Shown one piece after another: positions 1 to 11,051 of a DNA stretch of 64,000 bases (position 1 is its first letter; every line of letters begins with the position of its first letter). The position numbers were made by a program, and so were the translations under genes. Source of the stretch: Pseudomonas lini (GTDB lineage Bacteria > Pseudomonadota > Gammaproteobacteria > Pseudomonadales > Pseudomonadaceae); NCBI RefSeq assembly GCF_964063345.1, contig NZ_OZ061318.1:6386001-6450000 (forward strand). Reading direction: 5' to 3'. The notes below the pieces were generated by a model. The model worked only from the letters and a program-made list of their open reading frames with translations. It had not been told where the DNA came from and did not search any database.

Positions 1-165
1 GGCGATGAACACCGCGATGCCCAGCAACAGGCCGACGTCCTGTTGGTTGAGGCCGAGTTTGTTGCTCAAGAACAGGGTGAGCAACGGGCTGGTAATGGCG
101 CGGCTGACGACAATGGTCAGCGAAACGATCATCAAGCGGCGGATAACGAGGGAGTAAGTGGCCAC
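1..165 (-). CDS. MFS transporter, N-terminal part (truncated by window edge)
   Basis: Only the first 55 or so residues are inside the window. The reading runs leftwards from a GTG at 165 (VATYSLVIRRLMIV...) with an AAGGA about 13 bases upstream. The segment has one hydrophobic helix, then an SRAITSPLLTLFLS stretch and the beginning of a second helix. This resembles the first helix and loop of drug or metabolite exporters of the YdeE type (established family knowledge). The rest lies beyond position 1, so the substrate cannot be judged. An ATG at 133 is an alternative start but has no ribosome-binding site. Confidence 0.6.
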   Translation of the reverse strand, partial: MATYSLVIRRLMIVSLTIVVSRAITSPLLTLFLSNKLGLNQQDVGLLLGIAVFIA

Positions 166-230
166 GGTGAGGCAAATGTCCTTATTTATTAGATTCTGTA
201 GTGATCGACGCGATACCGAGTTGCTGCCAA

Positions 231-293
231 TCGCGAGCAAGCCCGCTCCCACAGGATTTAGGTGCTCCCTGTGGGGGCGGGCTTGCCCGCGAT
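231..293. repeat. REP doublet (REPIN-like palindrome)
   Basis: Two inverted copies of the GGGCTTGCCCGCGA-type Pseudomonas REP core face each other: TCGCGAGCAAGCCCGCTCCCACAG, then a short loop, then CTGTGGGGGCGGGCTTGCCCGCGA. It lies between the MFS gene start and the MmgE/PrpD remnant. Such elements are spread by RAYT transposases; no RAYT gene is present in this window. Confidence 0.85.
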
Positions 294-318
294 GAGGCCC
301 GCACAGACCACGTCATAC

Positions 319-545
319 TCAAGCCAGCCACCGGTCAAGCACACGAACCGACTCCAGTTCTTCCAGCCGCCACAACTGCTCAATCAATCCTTCCGCCCGC
401 TGCCGCGGCATAACCCGCCCCGTCAGGCTGAAAAACTTCTCCTCCAGCGCCTCATCACTCAACGGATTCCCCGGCGACCCCAGCGGCACCTCAACACACA
501 GGCTCGCTTGCCGACCGTCCACGGTCTGCAGGCTATACGTCCCTA
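319..545 (-). pseudogene. 3' remnant of an MmgE/PrpD-family gene
   Basis: The minus frame from about 545 to the TGA at 319 reads GTYSLQTVDGRQASLCVEV, PLGSPGNPLSDEALEEKF, then an RAEGLIEQLWRLEEL segment. This matches the last 70 or so residues of MmgE/PrpD dehydratase-family proteins, whose C-termini carry the same GxPxNPLSxxELxxKF and A-LI-x-x-WRLE-L patterns. Whole family members are about 450 residues. Upstream the frame enters the inverted repeat at 546-636 and hits an in-frame TAA at 580-582, so the gene body is gone. No start codon with a ribosome-binding site was seen. It is most likely a relic left by deletion. Confidence 0.6.
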
Positions 546-636
546 TGTAGGAGTTGCCGAAGGCTGCGATCTGTTGATCTTAATCTTCAGCAACATCGAA
601 GCCGCCAAAAGATCGCAGCCTTCGGCAGCGCCTACA
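546..636. repeat. Long inverted repeat (TGCCGAAGGCTGCGATC family)
   Basis: Arms of 27 bases at 546-572 and 610-636 pair with only two mismatches around TGCCGAAGGCTGCGATCT. This palindrome class is common between Pseudomonas genes and differs from the GGGCTTGCCCGCGA REP. Its right arm contains the TAG stop of the upstream glycosyltransferase gene (632-634), and its left arm abuts the MmgE/PrpD remnant, so it sits exactly at the junction. It may also terminate transcription of the arn operon. Confidence 0.75.
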
Positions 637-2230
637 AGGGAGGTGTGTGCAGGAGGACGTAATCGTTTTTATCGAAACGCCCGCTCAATATCGGCGCCTG
701 GGCTCCCAGCGGTGTGCCTTGCAAAGCGTTGTAGTCGCTCCGATCCATCATCAGCCACGCCGGCCCTGGCAGCGCTTCGAGTTCTTGAATCGATTCGGTG
801 AACACCGGTTGCAAGTCTTGCTCGATATTGACCATGAACTTGATCGCCTTGGCGTCCTTGCCCATGCCGTGCAGCACCAGCGGCGCCGGGTCTTTCTGAA
901 CCTGTGTGAATGCCGCTCGGCTGAAGGTTTGCGTGTCGTAAAGCTGACGCTCCACCGGTTCGAACACCAGGATATAAACCGACCACAGCGCCAGGACTGC
1001 GCAACCGGCCAATACTTCGGCCCGCCAGAGAGACCGGAACCACGCCGCCAGCGCGATGATTTGCAACGCGACCAGCGCGATCACGACCGGCACAAAGGCA
1101 GTCGGTTGCGTTGGCAGACGCCGTTGCGCGATCAGCAATCCGACGATCAATAGCCCCGGAATCAGCAACCACAGCCCTTGCATCAAGGTCCGCAACCAAC
1201 CGAACACCCGACCCTGCGCCACCTGAAACGGGTACGCCGCAATGATCGCCGCCATGGGCAGCATCGGCAGCAGGTAACGAGCCTTTTTCGCTTGCGGAAT
1301 CGACAAGCCAATCATCACGACCAACCCGGCCGCCGTGCAGTACTGCAACAGGCGCAATGCGGAACCTGCCTGCCGTGGATTCGTCAGCCAGACCGCGGCC
1401 AATACCAGCAACGCCAGCGGATAAGCGAGCGCATAGTTACCCAGCGAACGAGTGAAGTAATACAGCGAACCGCTGACCCCCTCGCTGCCGTCCATGCGCC
1501 CCAAGAACTGCATGCGCACCACGTTTTGCATGAAGGCCGGCCCGCCGCTGGTTTCGGCCAGCCACAACAGCACGCCGACACACACCGCCAGCAACACCGC
1601 CGCCAGCAAGCCGAAACCGAACAACCGCGACCATTGGCGATTGAGCACGTAATAACTACAGAGCATGCCGGTAGGAATCACCAGCCCGATCGGCCCGCGA
1701 ATCCCGAAGCCCAGTAGCAACAAGGCAAAAACCAGCGGCAACCGACGGGGCATGGCGAAATGATCGGTGGCATAGCCCAGGTAGAACACCGAGAACGCAA
1801 CGGCCGCCAGCATCAGGTCCTGGGACACGGCACGGGTTTCAGTGACAAACGTACTGGTCAACAGCATCAGGGCGATGCTCAGCAGCGCCCAACGTCTGGA
1901 GTACGGCGCGAGCAATCGGTACATCAACGTGACGATTACAGCGGCGGCGATGGCGCTCGGAAGCCAGGCGCTGAGGCTGTTGACCTGCCCGAACGGCAGG
2001 GACAACAACCAGATGAACAGCGTCGAAACCGCTGAGTAATCGGCATAGGGCTGGCCATAAGTGGTCGGAAAAACCGATGGCCCGTGGCGCAGCATCTCTT
2101 GGGCGAACAGCACGAACCGCGAGTCGAAACCGATTGCCGCTTGCTGATAAACCCCGGCGATGAACAGCATCAGCGCCAGCAGCCCAACCCCCAGGGACTG
2201 CCGACGAATGCCAGGCGAGACTGTGTTCAC
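632..2230 (-). CDS. ArnT-like / GT39-family membrane glycosyltransferase
   Basis: Polytopic membrane protein of 532 residues with an N-terminal helix followed by GFDSRFVLFAQEMLRHG. This corresponds to the first periplasmic loop of dolichyl- or undecaprenyl-phosphate sugar transferases (PMT/ArnT), where ArnT of this operon reads [13 protein letters not shown]. The usual acidic D-E pair is D-S here, so activity or donor may differ. The preferred start is a GTG at 2230 that overlaps the ugd stop in a GTGA junction, so it is translationally coupled as last gene of the arn operon. The expected role is transfer of a sugar from a lipid-linked donor to lipid A or another envelope target (inference). 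The stop lies inside a palindromic repeat. Confidence 0.7.
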   Translation of the reverse strand: MNTVSPGIRRQSLGVGLLALMLFIAGVYQQAAIGFDSRFVLFAQEMLRHGPSVFPTTYGQPYADYSAVSTLFIWLLSLPFGQVNSLSAWLPSAIAAAVIVTLMYRLLAPYSRRWALLSIALMLLTSTFVTETRAVSQDLMLAAVAFSVFYLGYATDHFAMPRRLPLVFALLLLGFGIRGPIGLVIPTGMLCSYYVLNRQWSRLFGFGLLAAVLLAVCVGVLLWLAETSGGPAFMQNVVRMQFLGRMDGSEGVSGSLYYFTRSLGNYALAYPLALLVLAAVWLTNPRQAGSALRLLQYCTAAGLVVMIGLSIPQAKKARYLLPMLPMAAIIAAYPFQVAQGRVFGWLRTLMQGLWLLIPGLLIVGLLIAQRRLPTQPTAFVPVVIALVALQIIALAAWFRSLWRAEVLAGCAVLALWSVYILVFEPVERQLYDTQTFSRAAFTQVQKDPAPLVLHGMGKDAKAIKFMVNIEQDLQPVFTESIQELEALPGPAWLMMDRSDYNALQGTPLGAQAPILSGRFDKNDYVLLHTPPL

Positions 2231-3606
2231 GCCACGACCGAGGCCGCAGGCCATTGCTGATGGGGAATAGGCAGGTTGCGCGATTCGCCACGGCCCATCG
2301 GGAAGTACTTGAAGCCGCTGCGCTCAAGGCGTTCGGCGTCGTACAGGTTGCGCCCGTCGAAGATCACTGGAGCATTCAGGCGCTGCTCGATCAAGTCGAA
2401 ATCCGGGGCTTTGAACTGCTGCCACTCGGTGCAGACGATCAAGGCATCGGCGCCCGACAGTACGGATTCCGGGGTGCCCATGAGCATCAGTTTCGACTCG
2501 TCAGGGTACAGACGCTGGGTTTCCTGCATGGCTTCCGGGTCGAACGCCCGCACATGAGCCCCGGCGACCCACAGCGATTCCAGCAGCACCCGGCTCGGCG
2601 CATCGCGCATGTCGTCGGTGTTGGGCTTGAAGGCCAGGCCCCACACGGCGAAGGTTCTGCCGCGCAAATCGCCCTTGTAGAAGGCGTTGATGCGTTCGAA
2701 CAGTTTGTGTTTTTGCCGCTGATTGATGGCTTCCACTGCTTGCAGCAGGTCGCTGGAGCAGTGGGCCTCTTCGGCACTGTGAATCAGCGCGCGCATGTCC
2801 TTGGGGAAACACGAGCCACCATAACCGCAGCCGGGATAGATGAAGTGATAACCGATGCGCGAATCGGCGCCGATGCCCAGCCGCACCGATTCGATGTCGG
2901 CGCCCAGGTGTTCGGCCAGTTCGGCGATCTGGTTGATGAAACTGATCTTGGTCGCCAGCATGCAGTTGGCGGCGTATTTGGTCAGCTCGGCGCTGCGCAG
3001 ATCCATGAACATGATGCGGTCATGGTTGCGGTTGAATGGGCCGTAGAGGTCGCGCATCACGTCGCGCACGTCATCGCGTTCACAGCCGATGACAATGCGG
3101 TCCGGGCGCCGGCAATCGGCCACGGCCGAACCCTCCTTGAGAAACTCGGGGTTGGAGACAATATCGAACTGCAACAGCCGACCGACCTTGAGCAGGCACT
3201 TTTCGATATGCGCGCGCAAAGTATCGCCCGTGCCCACCGGCACCGTGGATTTCTCCACCAGGATCACCGGTTGTTCACGGTGACGCGCGACCGCTTCACC
3301 CACCGACAGCACGTAGCGCAGGTCCGCCGAACCATCGTCCCGGGACGGCGTGCCGACGGCGATGAACAGCACCTGGCCATGCTGCACCGCGAATTTTTCG
3401 TCCGTGGTGAATTGCAGCCGTTTGGCTTCCAGGCTTTCGCGCACCAGGCTGGCCAGCCCTGGTTCGAAGATGCTGACGTGGCCTTGTTGCAGCAGCGCGA
3501 CTTTGTTCTCGTCAATGTCCATGCACACCACGTCGTGGCCGACTTCAGCCAGGACGGCAGCTTGAACCAGGCCAACATAACCGCTACCAAATACACTGAT
3601 TTTCAT
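2227..3606 (-). CDS. ugd: UDP-glucose 6-dehydrogenase
   Basis: 459 residues, normal length for the family. It opens with the Rossmann motif [11 protein letters not shown] and has the catalytic region [16 protein letters not shown] with its nucleophilic cysteine, plus the C-terminal [13 protein letters not shown] segment. It oxidises UDP-glucose to UDP-glucuronate with two NAD+, the first committed step toward UDP-Ara4N. It sits directly behind arnF (4-base ATGA junction at 3603-3606) and before the GT39 gene. In P. aeruginosa a ugd gene (PA3559) likewise closes the arn operon. Also called pmrE. Confidence 0.95.
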   Translation of the reverse strand: MKISVFGSGYVGLVQAAVLAEVGHDVVCMDIDENKVALLQQGHVSIFEPGLASLVRESLEAKRLQFTTDEKFAVQHGQVLFIAVGTPSRDDGSADLRYVLSVGEAVARHREQPVILVEKSTVPVGTGDTLRAHIEKCLLKVGRLLQFDIVSNPEFLKEGSAVADCRRPDRIVIGCERDDVRDVMRDLYGPFNRNHDRIMFMDLRSAELTKYAANCMLATKISFINQIAELAEHLGADIESVRLGIGADSRIGYHFIYPGCGYGGSCFPKDMRALIHSAEEAHCSSDLLQAVEAINQRQKHKLFERINAFYKGDLRGRTFAVWGLAFKPNTDDMRDAPSRVLLESLWVAGAHVRAFDPEAMQETQRLYPDESKLMLMGTPESVLSGADALIVCTEWQQFKAPDFDLIEQRLNAPVIFDGRNLYDAERLERSGFKYFPMGRGESRNLPIPHQQWPAASVVA

Positions 3607-4016
3607 GAAGCACTCCTAAGTTCAGGCGCACGAGCAGGTCGAGAGTTGATAGTGATGACACCGAGGATGACCAGCGCCACCCCGAGTGTTTTCGAAAGGC
3701 TGAAGGTTTCGTTGAACAACGGCAGGCTGGCGGCTAGCACGTACACCAGCGCGTAGCTGATGCTCAGTAGCGAATAGGCCCGACCCAGCGGCAAATCACG
3801 CAGGGCGGCGAGCCAGGTGAACATCGACACGGCATAGGCGAGGATGGCGGCCAGCACGACGGCCACGGCGGCCACATCGACGCTGCCGTTGCTCAACGTG
3901 GATATCAATTGTTCGGGATGCGGCAAGCGAGTCATGCTCCAGCGCATGCCCAACTGCGCGGCGCTGCCCAGCAATACGCTGCCCAGGGCGAAGGCGAGTC
4001 CGCGACGCAGGCTCAT
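3603..4016 (-). CDS. arnF: ArnF subunit of undecaprenyl-phosphate-L-Ara4N flippase
   Basis: A 137-residue four-helix membrane protein of the small multidrug resistance / EamA-like fold. The ATG at 4016 overlaps the arnE TGA (ATGA), which fixes the start; the frame stays open further upstream but that part lies inside arnE. Conserved features are the [17 protein letters not shown] start and the [15 protein letters not shown] helix. With ArnE it is thought to flip undecaprenyl-phosphate-Ara4N to the periplasmic face of the inner membrane. Confidence 0.88.
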   Translation of the reverse strand: MSLRRGLAFALGSVLLGSAAQLGMRWSMTRLPHPEQLISTLSNGSVDVAAVAVVLAAILAYAVSMFTWLAALRDLPLGRAYSLLSISYALVYVLAASLPLFNETFSLSKTLGVALVILGVITINSRPARAPELRSAS

Positions 4017-4357
4017 GCGTGTTGCCCCAACAACGCCACGCCAGCGATCACCAGCGCCACGCCCAGCCAGTGACGGCGGTCGACGGTTTCGTGAAAGACG
4101 AAGCGGGCGACCAGTGTGATCAACACGAAATTCAGGCTGAGCATGGGATAGGCGACGCCAACTTCGAGGCGCTGCAACACCAGCAGCCAGACCAGCAAGC
4201 CCAATCCCAGAGAGGCGAGCGCCAGCCACAGCCACGGCGAGCGCAGTTTCTCGCCCCAGCCCGACGTCTTGCCGCGCCAACTTTCCACGGCGTACTTCTG
4301 GGCGATTTGGCCCAGGCAGGTCAACAGGCAGGCAGCCAATACGAGCAGCAGGCTCAT
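4013..4357 (-). CDS. arnE: ArnE subunit of undecaprenyl-phosphate-L-Ara4N flippase
   Basis: 114 residues with four hydrophobic helices. The [14 protein letters not shown] segment in helix 1 and [15 protein letters not shown] are typical of ArnE. It overlaps arnT upstream (4354-4357) and arnF downstream by ATGA junctions, which indicates tight translational coupling and heterodimer formation with ArnF in the inner membrane. Confidence 0.88.
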   Translation of the reverse strand: MSLLLVLAACLLTCLGQIAQKYAVESWRGKTSGWGEKLRSPWLWLALASLGLGLLVWLLVLQRLEVGVAYPMLSLNFVLITLVARFVFHETVDRRHWLGVALVIAGVALLGQHA

Positions 4358-6003
4358 GATGCCCCCTGAGGAAAGATCAGAATCACCAGGTTGCCTTGTT
4401 CATAACGTTTGCCATCCTTGGGCAGTCGTTCGATTTCTTGCAGTTCGCCATCGCCCTTGACCCGCATCACCACGCCGACCGAACCACTCTGGCGGGCTTC
4501 ACGCATCCACTGTTGCACTTGATCGAGGTCGACCCGCTGCTGTGAGCCATCAGGATAGGCGAGGCCATATTTCAATTCGCCTATTGAGTTGTACAACGCC
4601 ACCTCAGGGCGTTTCAGGCGCCAGGCCAGCGCTGAAGCGGCGCCCAGGTCGTTGCTCAACAGCTTGCCGGTCTGCGCCAGTTCCTCGACGTGTTCGAGGA
4701 TGAACTGGTCGGGCATCTTGTTCGCCACTACCGAGTCAGGCATCCCGGCCGGCAGCACGCCGATCAGCAGCAAACTGCCGAAGGCCGGGGCAGCCCAACA
4801 TTGCAACGGGCGGAAGGCTTGCAGCAGGTTGGCCATGATCCAGCCGATCAACCCGATGAACACCACTATCAGGTTGTGCAGTTCATGGTCGTACAGCGGC
4901 TTTTTCAGTTGTAGCCAGACCAGCGCAATCAGGGTGACCACGCCCAACGTCAGGTTCAGCAGACCATTGATCCCCAGTACCCGGCCCTGTTCCAGCTTCA
5001 GACGGTCCGCCAGGGCATGGCCCAGCAACAACGCCAGGGGCAACAGGCAGGGCATGATGTAGGTCGGCAATTTACCGTTGCTCAGGCTGAAAAACGCCAA
5101 CGGCATCAGCAGCCACAGCAACAGGAAAGCGATGCCTGCCTGATGCCGGGTCTGCCACGCCTGTTTCAGCGCCGACGGCAGCAACGCCGCCCACGGCAGA
5201 CTGAACCCCACCAGCAGAGGCAAATAGAACCACCACGGCGCCTCATGTTGAGCGTCATCCCCGGCAAAACGGCGAATGTGTTCGTGCCAGAAGAAGAACC
5301 GCCAGTAATCGGGTTCCTGTGCATGCACTGCCAAAGCCCACGGCAGGCTGACCGCGATGGCCACGACAATCGCCACCGGGCCGTAAGTCAGCAGTTCCCG
5401 CCAGCGTTTTTGCCAGAGCATCCAGGGCAGGGCGATCAGCACTGGTAGCAGCCAGGCGAGGAAACCCTTGGTCATGAAGCCCATGCCGCAGGCCAGCCCC
5501 AGTAGCGTCCACCCGAGCAGACGCGGGCCACGGTTGACGCTGTCCAGCGCAAACCACAAAGCCACCAAGCTCAGGTTGACCCAGAAAGTAAATTGCGGAT
5601 CGAGGTTGGCATAGCCGGCTTGCCCGGCGACGATGGTAAAACTCATGTACAGCAGCGCGCAGGCGAAGCTCTTGCGCGGTTCGTTCCACAGCCGGCGGGC
5701 GATCAGGTAACACAGCAACACGCTCAGCCCGGTACTCAGCACCGAGGCGATGCGCACACCAAACAGGTTGTTGCCAAACAGCGCCTGGCCAATGGCGATC
5801 ATCCAATAACCGGCCACTGGCTTTTCGAAGTAACGCAGGCTCATGAAGTGAGGCGACACCCAGTTACCGCTCAGGAGCATGTCCTGGCTGATCTGGGCAT
5901 AGCGGGTTTCGTCGGGAATCCATAAACCGTGGGTGCCCAACGGCAGCAAGTACGCCAGCACCAAAACGACCAGCAAAAACGGCAATGCCCAGCGCTTGCT
6001 CAT
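4354..6003 (-). CDS. arnT: ArnT, 4-amino-4-deoxy-L-arabinose:lipid A transferase
   Basis: 549 residues, the normal length for ArnT. About a dozen hydrophobic helices are followed by a C-terminal periplasmic domain. The first periplasmic loop contains [18 protein letters not shown] with the acidic DE pair, followed by [11 protein letters not shown] as in characterised ArnT enzymes. The enzyme moves Ara4N from undecaprenyl phosphate onto lipid A phosphates, which lowers surface charge and gives polymyxin resistance. It is coupled to arnD (overlap 6000-6003) and arnE. Confidence 0.95.
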   Translation of the reverse strand: MSKRWALPFLLVVLVLAYLLPLGTHGLWIPDETRYAQISQDMLLSGNWVSPHFMSLRYFEKPVAGYWMIAIGQALFGNNLFGVRIASVLSTGLSVLLCYLIARRLWNEPRKSFACALLYMSFTIVAGQAGYANLDPQFTFWVNLSLVALWFALDSVNRGPRLLGWTLLGLACGMGFMTKGFLAWLLPVLIALPWMLWQKRWRELLTYGPVAIVVAIAVSLPWALAVHAQEPDYWRFFFWHEHIRRFAGDDAQHEAPWWFYLPLLVGFSLPWAALLPSALKQAWQTRHQAGIAFLLLWLLMPLAFFSLSNGKLPTYIMPCLLPLALLLGHALADRLKLEQGRVLGINGLLNLTLGVVTLIALVWLQLKKPLYDHELHNLIVVFIGLIGWIMANLLQAFRPLQCWAAPAFGSLLLIGVLPAGMPDSVVANKMPDQFILEHVEELAQTGKLLSNDLGAASALAWRLKRPEVALYNSIGELKYGLAYPDGSQQRVDLDQVQQWMREARQSGSVGVVMRVKGDGELQEIERLPKDGKRYEQGNLVILIFPQGAS

Positions 6004-6890
6004 GCGCTTTGTACCCCCAGCCAGCCTTCACGGCCCTCGAGGGCGCCGCGCACGACGTGGCCCATGGGCAACGTGGCGGGTGCCTCGGGCAGCAGATCGC
6101 CCAGGGGTTGGAAATGAATGTCCTGCCGGCGCGCATCGACCAGCAGTTGACGGAAATCATTGGCCATTAGAATCCCTTCTACTTCGGCATGGATCGTGTA
6201 GACGTTGAGTGCTTGCGGGGTGAACCGCTCAAGAATGAACGCGTTGAAGTCCTTGGCCGCGACGGTCGGGCCGACCACCTCATCGAAGGTCGGCAGGTCC
6301 ACCGGAATCTGCGGTGTCCCCGGACTGCCATCGGCTAATGTCGGCCGGAACAGGCGCTGGCCCCGACAATCGCTGTTGTAGCGAAAGCCGAAACCCTGCT
6401 TGGCCTCGATCACACGCTCGTCCGCCCGCCAGCCGGCAGACGCCGAGCACTCGACTTTTTGCCCGAGGATGTCACTGAGGCTGTCGACGCCACGGCGAAT
6501 CTGCTCGATCAACTGCGCCTCGCTCCAGCGCCCGGCATTAGCCTGCCAGCCGTGGTGATCCCAGGCGTGCAGGCCGACTTCATGCCCCCCCGCCAGGGTC
6601 TGACGCATCAGGTGCCCGAGGTCGCGGCCGATCGGTTTGCCCGGCCACGCGGTGCCGGCCAGCACAATGTCCCAGCCATACAGGCCGGCGGCGTTGGAGC
6701 GGAGCATCTTCCAGAGGAACTGCGGGCGGATCAGGCGCCACAAGTGGCGCCCCATGTTGTCCGGCCCGACACTGAAGAAAAACGTCGCCTTGACCTGAGC
6801 CTCATCGAGCATGTCCAGCAGCCGCGGCACCCCCTCACGGGTGCCTCGGTAAGTGTCGACATCGATTCGTAGGCCTGCCTGCATCAGCAT
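6000..6890 (-). CDS. arnD: ArnD, 4-deoxy-4-formamido-L-arabinose-phosphoundecaprenol deformylase
   Basis: 296 residues of the polysaccharide deacetylase (NodB homology) superfamily. The N-terminal [18 protein letters not shown] carries the metal-binding aspartate, and [15 protein letters not shown] carries the metal-ligand histidines. The [20 protein letters not shown] stretch is typical of ArnD. It removes the formyl group from undecaprenyl-phosphate-Ara4FN at the inner membrane. It overlaps arnA by 7 bases and arnT by 4. Confidence 0.94.
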   Translation of the reverse strand: MLMQAGLRIDVDTYRGTREGVPRLLDMLDEAQVKATFFFSVGPDNMGRHLWRLIRPQFLWKMLRSNAAGLYGWDIVLAGTAWPGKPIGRDLGHLMRQTLAGGHEVGLHAWDHHGWQANAGRWSEAQLIEQIRRGVDSLSDILGQKVECSASAGWRADERVIEAKQGFGFRYNSDCRGQRLFRPTLADGSPGTPQIPVDLPTFDEVVGPTVAAKDFNAFILERFTPQALNVYTIHAEVEGILMANDFRQLLVDARRQDIHFQPLGDLLPEAPATLPMGHVVRGALEGREGWLGVQSA

Positions 6891-8890
6891 GATTCTTCTG
6901 TAGATTGCTCCGCCCGTTCGAGCATGGCTTCACGCAGGAAGAAGTCCAGCGTGTTGCCAATGGTCTCGCTCATTTGCACCGTTGGTATCCAGTCAAGCAG
7001 ACGTTTGGCATTGGCGATGCTCGGTTTGCGGTGAGACACGTCCTGATAGCCAGTGCCATAGAAAGCTTTGCTTTCGATATCGCGGAAACCGGCGAACGGC
7101 GGGAAGTTGTTGCGCAGTGGGTGAGCCTCGAACTGGCGCAGCAGTTCTTCGCCCAATTGACGAATGCTGGCTTCGTTGTCCGGGTTGCCGATGTTGATGA
7201 TCTGGCCGTTGCAGGCGTCGTTCTCGTTGTCGATGATCCGCGCCAGGGCTTCGACGCCATCGGCAATGTCGGTGAAGCAGCGTTTTTGCTCGCCGCCGTC
7301 GAACAGACGAATCGGCGTGCCTTCCACCAGGTTCAGGATCAACTGGGTGATCGCCCGGGAGCTGCCGATGCGTGCAGAGTCCAGACGGTCCAGGCGCGGG
7401 CCCATCCAGTTGAAAGGGCGGAACAGGGTGAAATTCAGGCCTTTCTGGCCGTAAGCCCAGATCACCCGGTCGAGCAACTGCTTGGAGATCGAGTAGATCC
7501 AGCGTTGCTTGTTGATCGGTCCGACCACCAGATTGGAGCTGTCTTCATCGAAGTTACCGTCCTGGCACATGCCATAAACTTCGGAGGTCGACGGGAAAAT
7601 CACGCGCTTGTTGTACTTGACGCAGTAGCGAACCAATTTCAGGTTCTCTTCGAAGTCCAGTTCGAACACCCGTAGTGGATTGCGCGTGTATTCGATCGGC
7701 GTGGCGATCGCCACCAGCGGCAGAACGACGTCGCACTTCTTGATGTGGTACTCGATCCACTCCGAGTGGATGCTGATATCGCCTTCGACGAAGTGGAAGT
7801 TCGGATGGCTGCGCAGCCGCTCGATGGCGTCCGAACCGATGTCCAGGCCGTACACTTCATAGCGGTCGTCACGCAGCAGGCGTTCGGACAGGTGATTGCC
7901 GATGAAGCCGTTGACGCCGAGGATCAGCACCCGGGTGCGACGCGGTGCACGGCCCGATTCGGCGCCGCGCAATACCGAACCATCGACCAGCCCCAGTTCG
8001 TTGGCCAGTTGCGGGCCGCTCAGGTACAGGCCGTTGTCGTTACGCTGGCCGGCGTTGATCAGCAGCGAGTCTTCGCCACAGGCAATACGCAATGGATCGA
8101 CGCTGATGACCCGGCCCGGTGCCAGGCCTTCATTGCCCTTGACCACGTCGGCGCTCCAGACAATCAGCTTATGCTCGCCCACTGCGCAGAAAGCGCCCGG
8201 ATAAGGCTGGGTCACGGCGCGGACCAGATTGAACAGTTCTTCAGCCGGTTTGCTCCAGAACAGTTTGCCGTCCGCCGGGGTGCGACGGCCAAACACCGTG
8301 GCTTTGGATTCATCCTGTGGGGTTTCGTTGAATTTTCCCTGAAGCAGTGCAGGTAAGGTATCTCGTAGCAGATCGGTGGCAGCCAGGCGCAATTTGCCGT
8401 GCAGGGTCAGCGCGGTGTCGGTGCGCTCAATCACCACCCGTTGCTGGGCGATGATCGCGCCAGCATCGGCACGCTTGACCATGCGGTGCAGGGTCACGCC
8501 GGTTTCCGTTTCCCCGTTGACCAGCACCCAGTTGGCCGGTGCCCGGCCACGGTAGCGCGGCAGCAACGAGCCATGCAGGTTGAACGCACCTTTGCTGGCC
8601 GTGGCCAACAGCGGTTCGCTCAACAGGTTGCGGTAGTAGAACGAGAACAGGTAATCGGGGTTGAGCTTGCTGATGCGCTCGATCCACAGCGGATGGTTGA
8701 CGTCTTCCGGCGCATGCACCGGGATGCCTTTGCGTGCGCACAGTTGCGCAACCGAGCCGTAGAACGCGTTTTCCTTCGGGTCATCGGGATGGGTGAACAC
8801 GGCGGCAATCTCGTAACCCGAATTGAGCAGGGTTTCGATGCCGGCACAGCCAATATCGTGATAGGCGAAGACAACAGCTTTTGCGCTCAT
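6884..8890 (-). CDS. arnA: ArnA, bifunctional UDP-GlcA decarboxylase / UDP-Ara4N formyltransferase
   Basis: 668 residues in two domains. Residues 1-305 are a formyltransferase with [16 protein letters not shown] (catalytic Asn and His) and the following metal-independent folate site. From about residue 316 an SDR-type decarboxylase starts with [17 protein letters not shown], with the catalytic [11 protein letters not shown]yr/Lys pair. It oxidatively decarboxylates UDP-GlcA to the 4-keto sugar and, after ArnB, N-formylates UDP-Ara4N. Between arnC and arnD it follows the standard operon order. Confidence 0.96.
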   Translation of the reverse strand: MSAKAVVFAYHDIGCAGIETLLNSGYEIAAVFTHPDDPKENAFYGSVAQLCARKGIPVHAPEDVNHPLWIERISKLNPDYLFSFYYRNLLSEPLLATASKGAFNLHGSLLPRYRGRAPANWVLVNGETETGVTLHRMVKRADAGAIIAQQRVVIERTDTALTLHGKLRLAATDLLRDTLPALLQGKFNETPQDESKATVFGRRTPADGKLFWSKPAEELFNLVRAVTQPYPGAFCAVGEHKLIVWSADVVKGNEGLAPGRVISVDPLRIACGEDSLLINAGQRNDNGLYLSGPQLANELGLVDGSVLRGAESGRAPRRTRVLILGVNGFIGNHLSERLLRDDRYEVYGLDIGSDAIERLRSHPNFHFVEGDISIHSEWIEYHIKKCDVVLPLVAIATPIEYTRNPLRVFELDFEENLKLVRYCVKYNKRVIFPSTSEVYGMCQDGNFDEDSSNLVVGPINKQRWIYSISKQLLDRVIWAYGQKGLNFTLFRPFNWMGPRLDRLDSARIGSSRAITQLILNLVEGTPIRLFDGGEQKRCFTDIADGVEALARIIDNENDACNGQIINIGNPDNEASIRQLGEELLRQFEAHPLRNNFPPFAGFRDIESKAFYGTGYQDVSHRKPSIANAKRLLDWIPTVQMSETIGNTLDFFLREAMLERAEQSTEESC

Positions 8891-9906
8891 GAGAGAACCT
8901 GATCTGAAGAAGTGGAAGTGAGGCCGTCGACGGTGACAACGGGAGCAGGGGCAGAGGGGGTGCTACGCAAAACCTTTTCGATGAAGAACCGTGGACGCGC
9001 CCGGACGTCGCTGTACATGCGGCCCAGGTACTCACCCAACAGGCCCATGCCGATGAATTGCCCGCCGGTAAAAACGAACAGCACCGCAAACAGCACAAAC
9101 AGCCCGTCGCCGGCCCATTCGGCACCGAAGACCAGGCGCAGGACGATCAGCATGACGGCGAACAGCAGGCCGAGGCCGGCCATGCCGAAGCCGACGATGC
9201 TCAGTAATCGCAGCGGTGTGGTGGTCATGCAGGTGATCAGGTCGAACATCAGGCTGATCAGGCGCATCGGGCTGTATTTCGACTCGCCGTGTTCGCGCTC
9301 GGCGTGGGTCACCAGAATTTCCGTGGTGTGCCGGGCGAAGCTGTTGGCCAGGATCGGGATGAAGGTGCTGCGCTCGCGGCAGGCGAGCATGGCGTCGACG
9401 ATGGTCCGGCGATAGGCGCGCAGCATGCAGCCGTAGTCGGTCATGGCAACGCCGGTGGAACGCTGCACGGCGAGGTTGATCAACTTCGACGGCCAGCGGC
9501 GCAGGGCCGAGTCCTGACGGTTGGCGCGCACCGTGGCGACCACGTCGTAACCCAGTTCGGCCTGAGCCACCAGCCGCGGGATTTCTTCCGGCGGGTTTTG
9601 CAGGTCGGCATCGAGGGTGATCACCACATCGCCCTTGCACTGTTCGAAGCCGGCCATGATCGCTGCGTGCTGGCCGTAGTTACGGTTGAGAATGACCGCT
9701 ACTACCGGGCTGCACTCGCGACTGGCTGCGTCCTCGAGGATTTGCGCCGAGTTGTCGCGACTGCCGTCATCGACCAGCACAATTTCATAATCCTGGTGCA
9801 ATTGCTGGCACGCCGCTTCGGTGCGCCTGAGTAACTCGGGCAGGCTGTCTTGCTCGTTGTAGACCGGGATGACGATTGATACGCAACGGATCGGATAAGG
9901 TTTCAC
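8887..9906 (-). CDS. arnC: ArnC, undecaprenyl-phosphate 4-deoxy-4-formamido-L-arabinose transferase
   Basis: 339 residues. It has a GT2-type N-terminal domain ([52 protein letters not shown] with the DXD) and two C-terminal transmembrane helices around residues 235-300. It transfers Ara4FN from UDP to undecaprenyl phosphate on the cytosolic face. It is coupled to arnB (9903-9906) and arnA (8887-8890). Confidence 0.95.
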   Translation of the reverse strand: MKPYPIRCVSIVIPVYNEQDSLPELLRRTEAACQQLHQDYEIVLVDDGSRDNSAQILEDAASRECSPVVAVILNRNYGQHAAIMAGFEQCKGDVVITLDADLQNPPEEIPRLVAQAELGYDVVATVRANRQDSALRRWPSKLINLAVQRSTGVAMTDYGCMLRAYRRTIVDAMLACRERSTFIPILANSFARHTTEILVTHAEREHGESKYSPMRLISLMFDLITCMTTTPLRLLSIVGFGMAGLGLLFAVMLIVLRLVFGAEWAGDGLFVLFAVLFVFTGGQFIGMGLLGEYLGRMYSDVRARPRFFIEKVLRSTPSAPAPVVTVDGLTSTSSDQVLS

Positions 9907-11051
9907 AGGCTTGTGTCCACTATGTTTTCAATGGCGTCGACGACACGATCGACGTCGTCGCTGGTCATGTCGGGGAACAACGGGATCGAACACAGCCGCG
10001 CCGAATTCCATTCGGTGTTGGGCAGGTAGATGTTGGGGAAACGCTGGCGGTAGTACGTGTGCAGGTGAGTGGCGATGAAGTGAATGCCGGTACCGATGTT
10101 CTGTTCCTGCAACGCCTTCATGAACGCCTCGCGGTCCAGCCCGCAACGTTCGGTGTCGATGCGTAGAATGAACAGGTGCCAGGCGTGCTGTTGCGCATAC
10201 GTCGGAACGGCCAGCGGTTGCACCGGCAAGCCTTCCAGGCGTTGCAGATAGGTCTGGGCCAGCTCCGTGCGCTTGGCGTTGATCGCGTCCAGACGCTCCA
10301 GTTGCACCAAGGCGATGGCCGCGTTGATGTCGGCCAGGTTGTACTTGAAGCCGGGCTCCATCACTTGGGCCTGGGGTTTGCGGCCGTGGGTGAGGCGGTC
10401 GTAGGCATCCACGCCCAAGCCATGAAACTTGAGCATGCGCACACGAGTGGCCAGCGCTTCATCGTCGCTGACGAACATCGCGCCCTCGGCGCAGGTCATG
10501 TTTTTGATCGCGTGGAACGAGAAGATCGCCGTGCCTTGGGCGCCGACGTGACGACCTTTATAGAAAGTGCCCGCCGCATGCGCAGCGTCTTCGATGACGG
10601 CGATGCCATGCTTGTCTGCCAGCGCGTAGAGCGGATCGAGGTCGAACGCCGCGCCGGCGTAATGCACCGGAATGATTGCCCTGGTGCGCGGCGTGATTGC
10701 CGCTTCGATGCTCGCCAGGTCGCTCATCAACGTGTCGCGGTCAACGTCGACGAAAACCGGCGTCGCGCCGAGCAGGCAGATCATGTTGGCGGTCGATACC
10801 CAGGTCTGGGACGGTGTGATGACTTCGTCGCCGGGACCAATTCCCAATGCCAGTAATGTGATGTGCATCCCGCCGGTGGCCGAGGACAATGCGACGGCAT
10901 GGCGACAGCCGACATAGTGGGCGAAGTGCTCTTCCAGTTGCTGGTTTTTCGGCCCGGTAGTAATCCAGCCGGAGCGCAGTACTTGTTGTACCGCGGCTAT
11001 TTCTTCATCGCCGATACTGGAGCGGGAGAAGGGGAGAAACGCCTGATTCAT
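9903..11051 (-). CDS. arnB: ArnB, UDP-4-amino-4-deoxy-L-arabinose aminotransferase
   Basis: 382 residues, PLP-dependent DegT/DnrJ/EryC1 family. [15 protein letters not shown] contains the lysine that forms the Schiff base; [11 protein letters not shown] and [10 protein letters not shown] are cofactor contacts. It transaminates the UDP-4-ketopentose with glutamate. It is the first gene of the nine-gene minus-strand operon, so the promoter is expected within 11052-11404. Confidence 0.95.
   Translation of the reverse strand: MNQAFLPFSRSSIGDEEIAAVQQVLRSGWITTGPKNQQLEEHFAHYVGCRHAVALSSATGGMHITLLALGIGPGDEVITPSQTWVSTANMICLLGATPVFVDVDRDTLMSDLASIEAAITPRTRAIIPVHYAGAAFDLDPLYALADKHGIAVIEDAAHAAGTFYKGRHVGAQGTAIFSFHAIKNMTCAEGAMFVSDDEALATRVRMLKFHGLGVDAYDRLTHGRKPQAQVMEPGFKYNLADINAAIALVQLERLDAINAKRTELAQTYLQRLEGLPVQPLAVPTYAQQHAWHLFILRIDTERCGLDREAFMKALQEQNIGTGIHFIATHLHTYYRQRFPNIYLPNTEWNSARLCSIPLFPDMTSDDVDRVVDAIENIVDTSL

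Noticed and set aside
2254..3756. Plus-strand open frame of 500 codons opposite ugd
   Set aside because: Shadow of ugd; no recognisable motif, and it would cross the ugd-arnF junction.
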